From NCBI GenBank assembly GCA_032871835.1, contig CM065299.1, forward strand, positions 5,117,001 through 5,181,000: DNA of 64,000 bases, written 5' to 3'. The notes beneath the pieces are model-generated. The model was not told where the DNA came from. It saw only the letters and a list, made by a program, of their open reading frames with translations, and searched no databases. This DNA comes from Dipteronia dyeriana (Eukaryota; Streptophyta; Magnoliopsida; Sapindales; Sapindaceae). Every line of letters begins with the position of its first letter. Position 1 is the stretch's first letter. Position numbers and translations under genes: made by a program. Below are positions 57,483 through 64,000 of this stretch, one piece after another.

Positions 57483-58159
57483 TCTTATCCTTGATGATAA
57501 GGATCATGCTGAAGGCAGACAAGTAAAGCGACATAAAGTAAGAAATTCACCGACAAAAGCAAAGTAATCAGCAAAAGAGACGATTGGCTTGACCAAAGCA
57601 AAAGTAAATAGTACCTCTACCGACACACCTTTTGTCCTTTATAATAATGATGTATGGTTTGTGTTAACCCGGTTTAGCTTAACTATGGTTAACTTTTGTT
57701 TATATATTCTCTAAAGTCTTCTGTCAGAGGTAGGTTCAGTTTTCAGTTTTATTTTTCTTTTAATGCTCTGTAAAGCACTACTATTCCCTCTCTTTCCCAT
57801 CTTGTAAATTTCTGAACTTCCACTTAAATAAAGTTTGAGACTTATCTTTGTGAATCTACTTTGCTGTCAGACCTATTTTGCTTAAACACTATAAGCAAAT
57901 ATTTCTTTATCTTCTTATGAATTATTACTCTGAATTTGAAAATATATAGGCTGGAATACCTTGACATATCCGTATCCAGAGTGGTACTGGCCAGCATAAA
58001 CTAAGATTTAACAACGCTAAGTACTGGACCAATACTTGTATTTATACTGTATTATTAAACAGTTAGTTGATTGTTTATTTTTTCCTTAATTCCCTATATG
58101 TTTCTAGAATTACTATATATTGTTTTGTGTTTTTTATTTTATATTATCTTGCTCCGTTT
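57483..58159 (+). promoter_or_regulatory. Pararetrovirus 3' region and intergenic promoter region, plus copy
   Basis: Non-coding. AATAAA near 57827 may serve as poly-A signal for the upstream copy. TATTTATA at 58039-58046 is the likely promoter box for the copy that follows. This is the only full plus-strand intergenic region in the window. Confidence 0.6.
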
Positions 58160-58172
58160 TGGTATCAGAGCC
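58160..58172 (+). other. Pararetrovirus primer-binding site, plus copy
   Basis: TGGTATCAGAGCC directly after the intergenic region, about 160 bases before the first codon of ORF1. Confidence 0.85.
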
Positions 58173-58330
58173 TTAAGGCTTGTTGAAGAAGAGAATAGTG
58201 ACTATTTCTAGGTGCAAAAGTCAGTAGGTTTGTAGGGTGTTTGTCGTCTGCCAGGTGTACTATAGGTTGTGGCCCGTTTGACCAGGCAGTGAGTTAAAAC
58301 TTAGAATTCTTACTATTTATTTTCTTTACC

Positions 58331-61300
58331 ATGTTTGCGAGTAGTTCTAGACCCGGGATTGAGCCGGATGATATGAATAGTTGCACTGGACAATCTGTAG
58401 CTAATTATGAGACAAACTATGATGACAAAGATTTAATTAACTGGCAATTGCCTAACATTCAACAAAGCAGCATTTATAAGAAAAAACTTTTATACTTCAG
58501 AACCCTTTTGGGTCAAAAGACCAAAGAGATTTATTTGAAATTTCAAAATAATACTTTTTCGACAAATCTTTTAAACAAAAACAGTTTGACTCATTACCAT
58601 AAAATCGATTTTAATGATCTACATATTAGAAGTGTCTAAGTAGGCATTAAACCCCTTTCAAAAATTGGCTTAAACAACTCTCTATTAATCGTTTTAAGGG
58701 ACAAAAGAATTACTAACTATAAAGAATTAGTATTGGGTATGGCAGAAACTTTTCTGACATATGGCCCTATCTATTTTCAGGGTTATCCAAACTTTACCAT
58801 AGCCTTAAACACTGACTAACAAAAAGAAAAGTGCATAGTCATAGACATCCAGACTCATAACTATCAATTCCTTGAAAAATCCAGCCCTTATAAACTTGTT
58901 TACAGAGTCCATTACAGAGTTTTAACCTCCGGACTTATTCCCAGCTACATACCTCCTTATGTACCAGCTGGTCAGACCATATGCTTTAATGCATCCCCCT
59001 CAGTCAATGTCTTAGTACATGTTCCGGTTAAATGGAAAAACATTAAGTTTCCAGATGATTGGGTCAAGGAACAGGTTCACCACCCTACCTATAGGCCACC
59101 TATGAGAAACCTCCATGACTTTGTTACTGAACAAGACGGAACCCTTAGAATATCCTTCAGAAGAGGCCTGTCCCTCAGAGATAATGACAGTAACCATTCC
59201 AGATCACTAAATGACTTCAATTCAGCTAGAAACTCCCTATCAAGCCTTTCTAGACAAAACATAGCCAGACAAATACCCAGTATAGCCCCAAAACAGCCCA
59301 GACAAATAACTAACCTTATACCTAGCACTGTGACTCCTGGCCCAGCTGCCAATTATGACCCAGAAGAAAACTCTAGTGAACCAATTGTTAACTTGATCCC
59401 CAGAAGAAGAAGGCCCAGGCCCAAACAAGAAAACCCAACATATGTGGCCCATGTTCAAAAAACCCTGGAAAAAGTAGCCCAACCAATACACACTTATGAC
59501 CAAGGCCAAACCTCCCCCACTCCTTCACAAGTCCTAACAGAAATCATTGACCCTGAACCACCTGTCCGTTTCATTAATGTTATTGAGACCAAATCCAATA
59601 TTGATTTTGACCTTTTAATTACTGATTACAATTCCCCCCACAATCAGCAATTAAGAGAAAAATATGAAAGCAACTACTCTGATAACAAGAGAAAATAGTT
59701 TTATAAAAGATGGACAGAAAACATTGGAATTCTTAACCAAAAGATACCCTTTTTTGAATGGTACAAGAATAGAAAAAACTTTGAACAAAAATGCACTGTT
59801 ATTGACAAATCAAAAATTAGAACATACAAGACTAAAAGAGGAGAAGAAATGGATTTCCAAAAAATGGTCCAAAGGATAACTTCCAATAACAAGGCGGACA
59901 GATACAACCAGACCAAATACTACCAAAATACCAAACCTTATTACCTAAAACCCACTCCTCCTGACCTACAATATGAAGAGATTGTTCCCTACAGGGCCTA
60001 TACTGGTAATGCCTGCTATCAGTTCAACATTGACTGCTTGTCAGAATACCAAATCATCACTGTCCTCAGACAAATGCATACCATAGAGTATATTTATATT
60101 AAGAAACAAAACATGTCTCACGCTGACGCTGTCACGTCCTTAACCACTGGATTTGAAGGACAACTATTTGGATGGTGGACTCATACCCAGAGCCCAAATG
60201 CTAGAAGCACTATCATCAACCATACCAAAACCATAACCACTACATTACCGACCAGACCCACTACTGATCCGGCCTCTTTTATACCATTTTCTTCAACCCA
60301 AACTACAACCACTACATATGAACCAGATGGAATAGATGTCTTATGTTATACTATTCTAATGCACTTTTTAGGGAACCCCAACATCAACCAAGGAAAAGAC
60401 TTTTCAAAACTCTAAAATTTAAAATGCAAAAGACTTAGCGATTTCAAATGGTATACAGACATTTTCTTAACCAGAGTTCTGCAAAGACCTGACAATGCTA
60501 ACCCTTATTGGAAAGAAAAATTTATTGCTGGTTTACCAAAACTCTTTTCCAATAAAGTTAGAGACGAAATGGTTAGACAAATGGGATAGTCTGACTGGTC
60601 ACAGATGGACCTTAATGGCTGGACTTATGGTGAAATTATTGCCACTATCAATGTTGTTGTTATGCAACTCTGCAATGATCTTCGACTCAAAAGTCAACTC
60701 AAACAACAAAAATTGACAACCAGGAAAGAATTAGGATCGTGGTACGAACAATTTGGCTTTGATAAACTCCCCGCTCCTAGGAAGAAAACATCCAGTAAAA
60801 TCTATAAAGGCAAAGGTATCCATCGAAACAAAAGAGACAAATACGGCAAGAAAAAGTATCATTGGTCTGTATACATTCCTGGCAAAACTCCTAACTACTG
60901 GCCCCCCAAATCAAAAAATTCTTATTCCAAAAAAAAAACAAAAAATTTTAAGAAATCAAACAAATGTTTTAAATGTGGCAAGGAAGGCCATTATGCTAAC
61001 AAATGTCCAGACCAGAAAAATAAGATTAAGAGCCTTGACCTTGGAGACGAAATTAAAGAAAAGGTTCTCCAAGTCTTATATGCTGATTCCGAATCTCTAG
61101 ACGAATCTTCATCCTCCCCTGATAAAGTGCTTGTCATTGGAGAATCATCATCTAGTGATAATTCCTTTGATTCCTCCTCTGATTCAGAACTAGAAACCCA
61201 ACCCTACTTTTGTAAGGAAATCAATGTCCTCGATCAACATGATTATTCCCTGATAATTAGCATGATTGACGATATTAGCGATCCTTTGTAAAAGGCTAAA

Positions 61301-63678
61301 CACATCAGACAATTACAACAAGAAATCACCTGTGAAGCTGCCCCTAGTAGCAGTAGTACCCCCTTCACCGAAGCTAAATCTTTCAAGAATGCCCCTTTCT
61401 AAACCCCTGATTTTGAACAAAATGTTTTAGGAAAACTCCAGACCAAATCTAGAAAAGTGACCATTTCAGACTTACAAAAAGAAATCCTTGAGATCAAGGG
61501 AGAAATAAAGGTTTTAAAAAGACAAATCGAAGATTTACAGATCAAAGAAAGCTACGGAGAACAATTTCTAAAAATACCTCCCAAAAATTCTCCAAAGAAA
61601 CAGCCAAGCTTTATTAGCTCTGACGAATCTGAAAAAGAGCAGCCCGACCATAATGACACCAATGACAACTCTGGTTTTCCTCAAATCAATGCTATACAAG
61701 AAATTAGGATCCAAAAGTGGTATGTCGAGGTTGACATTATGATTACCCTTAATTATAATATAAGGGCCAGCGCACTTGTTGACACCGGAGCCGACCTAAA
61801 TTGTATAATTGAATCTTTGGTCCTTACCAAATACCTAGATTATACGATAGAAACACTCTACGGAGCTAACAAGACACTGTTAGACATTAAATACAAGCTC
61901 ACTAATGCTAGAGTCTGCAATGGTGGAGTTTGCTATAATACTGATTTTATTGTTGTTAAAACCCTTACCCATAATGTGATTTTAGGGTTACCATTTCTCT
62001 ATCTGATTTCTCCCTTCAAAGTTATAGCTGAAGAAATTGTTATTGAATATTTAGGAAAAGAAATTATATTTCCCTTTATTTTTCATGTCTTGGTATGGGA
62101 CCTAAATGTTTTGAAAGACCAAAATATTTGGGAAAATACCCCTGACAAACTTAGCAATTGCATTGCCACCCTTAACCTAAGACAGACCCAATTGAATTTC
62201 TTAAAAGATGACCTAGTTTTCAGAAGACATGAGGCCAAGTTAGAAGACTCCAAAGAAAAAGAAAAAATAATTTTTTTTAAAGAAAAACTGGAAAAAGAAG
62301 TTTGTTCGACAATTCCAAATGCTTTCTGGGATAGGAAGAAACACATTGTTACTCTTCCTTATGCCAAAGATTTTAATGAAAAAGGGATACCAACAAAAAC
62401 CAGACCTATTCAAATGTCCGCTAATCTAGTAGAGTACTGTAAGAATGAAATTCAAGACTTGCTTGACAAGAACCTTATCAGACCTTCTAAATCCCCTTGG
62501 AGCTGTCCTGCCTTCTATGTTCAAAAGAATGCCGAAATAGAAAGAGGAGTTCGTAGGCTTGTTATCAATACAAATCTTTAAACGACGCTTTGCAATGGAT
62601 CAGATACCCTTTGCCTAACAAAACTGATTTGTTAAAAAGACTTTATGACTCTATCATTTCCTCAAAATTTGACATGAAGTCAGGCTTTTGGCAAATCCAG
62701 GTTGCAGAACAGGACTGTTACAAAACCGTTTTCACAGTCCCTTTTGGGCAATATGAATAGAATGTCATGCCATTTGGTCTTAAAAATGCATCTAGTGAAT
62801 TCCAATGCATCATGAACAACATTTTTAATTCCTTCACTGAATTTTCCATTGTTTACATAAATGATGTTTTGATATTTTCAAAAAATATTGACCTCCATTG
62901 GAAACACTTGGAGATATTCCTCAAAACCATCAAACTCCATGGATTAGTGATTTCGGCCCCAAAAATTACCCTTTTCTCAACCAACATCAGATTTCTGGGC
63001 CACAATATCAAAAGGGGAACAATTGTTCCCATTCAAAGAAGTTTAGATTTTACTGATAGGTTTCCAGATGAAATAAAAGACAAGAAGCAATTACAAAGAT
63101 TTTTGGGATGTCTGAATTATATCTCGAATTTCTACAAAGAACTTAGCATAATTTGTAAACCTCTTTTTCAAAGATTAAAAACCAATCCTCTCCCTTGGAC
63201 AGAAGAACATACTAAGGCTGTCCAACATGTAAAAAAATATGTTAAGAAACTCCCTTGCTTGTATATTTGTCATCCTACTGCCCCCAAAACTGTTGAAACA
63301 GATGCTTCAGATATAGGATTTGGTGGCATTTTAAAACAGACCATTGATAACAGAGAATGTTTGGTTAGGTATGTTTCAGGATCCTGGAATGATACCTAAC
63401 AGAAGTATTCAACTGTTAAAAAAGAAATTCTAGCTATCGTCTTGGCAATTCAAAAATTACAAGAAGATTTGATTAATCAAAGATTTATTTTAAGAGTTGA
63501 TTGCCAATCGGCAAAATTTATTTTGAAAAAAGATGTAAAAAATATTGCCTCTAAACAAATCTTTGCTAGGTGGCAAGCTCTTTTATCTGCCTTTGATTTT
63601 GACATTGAATATATTAAAGGATCAGAACATAGTCTCTCAGATTTTCTGACCAGAGAATTTTTACAGGGTGACAAATGA
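58331..63678 (+). pseudogene. Endogenous caulimovirid polyprotein (ORF1), plus copy, nearly full length but broken
   Basis: Order: movement protein (about 58450-59040), linker, capsid-like region (59849-60600), CCHC zinc knuckle at 60965-61006 (C-x2-C-x4-H-x4-C), aspartic protease with D-T-G-A-D at 61781-61795, reverse transcriptase (about 62390-63140) and RNase H to the stop at 63676. Breaks: in-frame stops at 58637, 58817, 59696, 60413, 60587, 61289 and 61400; a frameshift near 62578; then stops at 62758 and 63397. The RT box reads Y-I-N-D (Asn codon at 62860) where active enzymes have Y-x-D-D, so the catalytic site is also altered. About 545 bases present in the minus copy are missing near 59847. 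No integrase. It cannot encode a working polyprotein. It looks like the florendovirus or petuvirus side of Caulimoviridae; the genus is not settled. Confidence 0.85.
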
Positions 63679-63768
63679 CCAGTTCAAACAGAGGTCGTGG
63701 TGGTGGCCGAAGCCCTGGTGGCAGAGGCTCCATAAGATCAGACTTATATGACAAAGGCATGGACTTAT
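63675..63768 (+). pseudogene. Start of caulimovirid ORF2, cut by inversion junction
   Basis: The ATG at 63675 overlaps the ORF1 stop (ATGA). The Arg/Gly-rich N-terminus is present, then the sequence changes at about 63768 to the intergenic block in reverse orientation. Confidence 0.75.
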
Positions 63769-64000
63769 CATTAATAATATAAAATAAAAAACACAAAACA
63801 ATATATAGTAATTCTAGAAACAAATAGGGAATTAAGGACAAAATAAACAAGCAATTAACTGTTTAATAATACAGTATAAATACAAGTATGGTCCAGTACT
63901 TATCATTGTTAAACCTTAGTTTATCCTGGCCAGCACCACTCTGGATACGGATATGTCAAGGTATTCCAGCCTATAAACTTTCAGAACCAAAGTAATAATT
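63769..64000 (-). repeat. Pararetrovirus intergenic region, reverse, running out of the window
   Basis: Same block and orientation as 56515-56760. The viral cluster therefore continues to the right of the window. Confidence 0.8.

Noticed and set aside
51801..63678. Classifying the viral region as a Ty3/gypsy retrotransposon
   Set aside because: No integrase after RNase H, a 30K-type movement protein at the start of the polyprotein, and no true LTRs; the layout is that of Caulimoviridae.

Overview
The window is nuclear DNA of a flowering plant, most likely a eudicot; the species cannot be told from the sequence. The evidence is spliced plant-type transcription factor genes (CONSTANS-LIKE/B-box), AT-rich intergenic DNA full of MITEs, LINE, copia and hAT relics, and integrated caulimovirid (endogenous pararetrovirus) DNA.

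Layout. (1) Bases 1-20444 are a direct tandem array with a period of about 5.4-5.6 kb: three complete units and a truncated fourth, and the array enters from left of the window. Each unit carries a dead LINE fragment and a TATA-driven gene for a secreted, proline-rich repeat protein. After a signal peptide the protein repeats a 25-residue module whose core reads R-K-V-P-R-G-P-N-P, strongly resembling the plant CLE peptide-hormone core. The three intact genes carry 10, 8 and 12 modules. (2) Bases 20445-31800 are a transposon-rich gap: a hAT-like fragment that cuts the fourth gene copy, satellite-like repeats, a hAT foldback element with an 8-bp target duplication, a Harbinger-like element, microsatellites, a LINE relic and a broken copia gag/LTR. 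(3) Bases 31803-34460 hold a fifth, older and frameshifted copy of the repeat-protein gene, with a LINE tail inserted in its 3' flank.

(4) Bases 34461-45100 hold two unrelated-looking but functionally linked regulators: a four-exon CONSTANS-LIKE gene (two B-boxes plus CCT, + strand) and a small single-B-box protein of the BBX30/31 microprotein type (- strand). They are convergent and separated by MITEs, including a nested cluster at 41.9-43.9 kb. (5) Bases 45100-50430 are intergenic DNA with foldback elements and a minisatellite. (6) Bases 50438-64000 are rearranged endogenous pararetrovirus: a minus-strand copy and a plus-strand copy forming an inverted repeat with arms over 4 kb, each decayed by stop codons, a catalytic-site change or internal deletions.

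The most notable content is the tandem family of multi-module CLE-like precursor genes. It shows module-number variation between copies, near-identity of units 1 and 2, and a sharp step in divergence inside unit 4. If processed like known multi-CLE precursors, each transcript would release many copies of one peptide. The two BBX genes may act in light or flowering control. The pararetrovirus inverted repeat could produce double-stranded RNA if transcribed.
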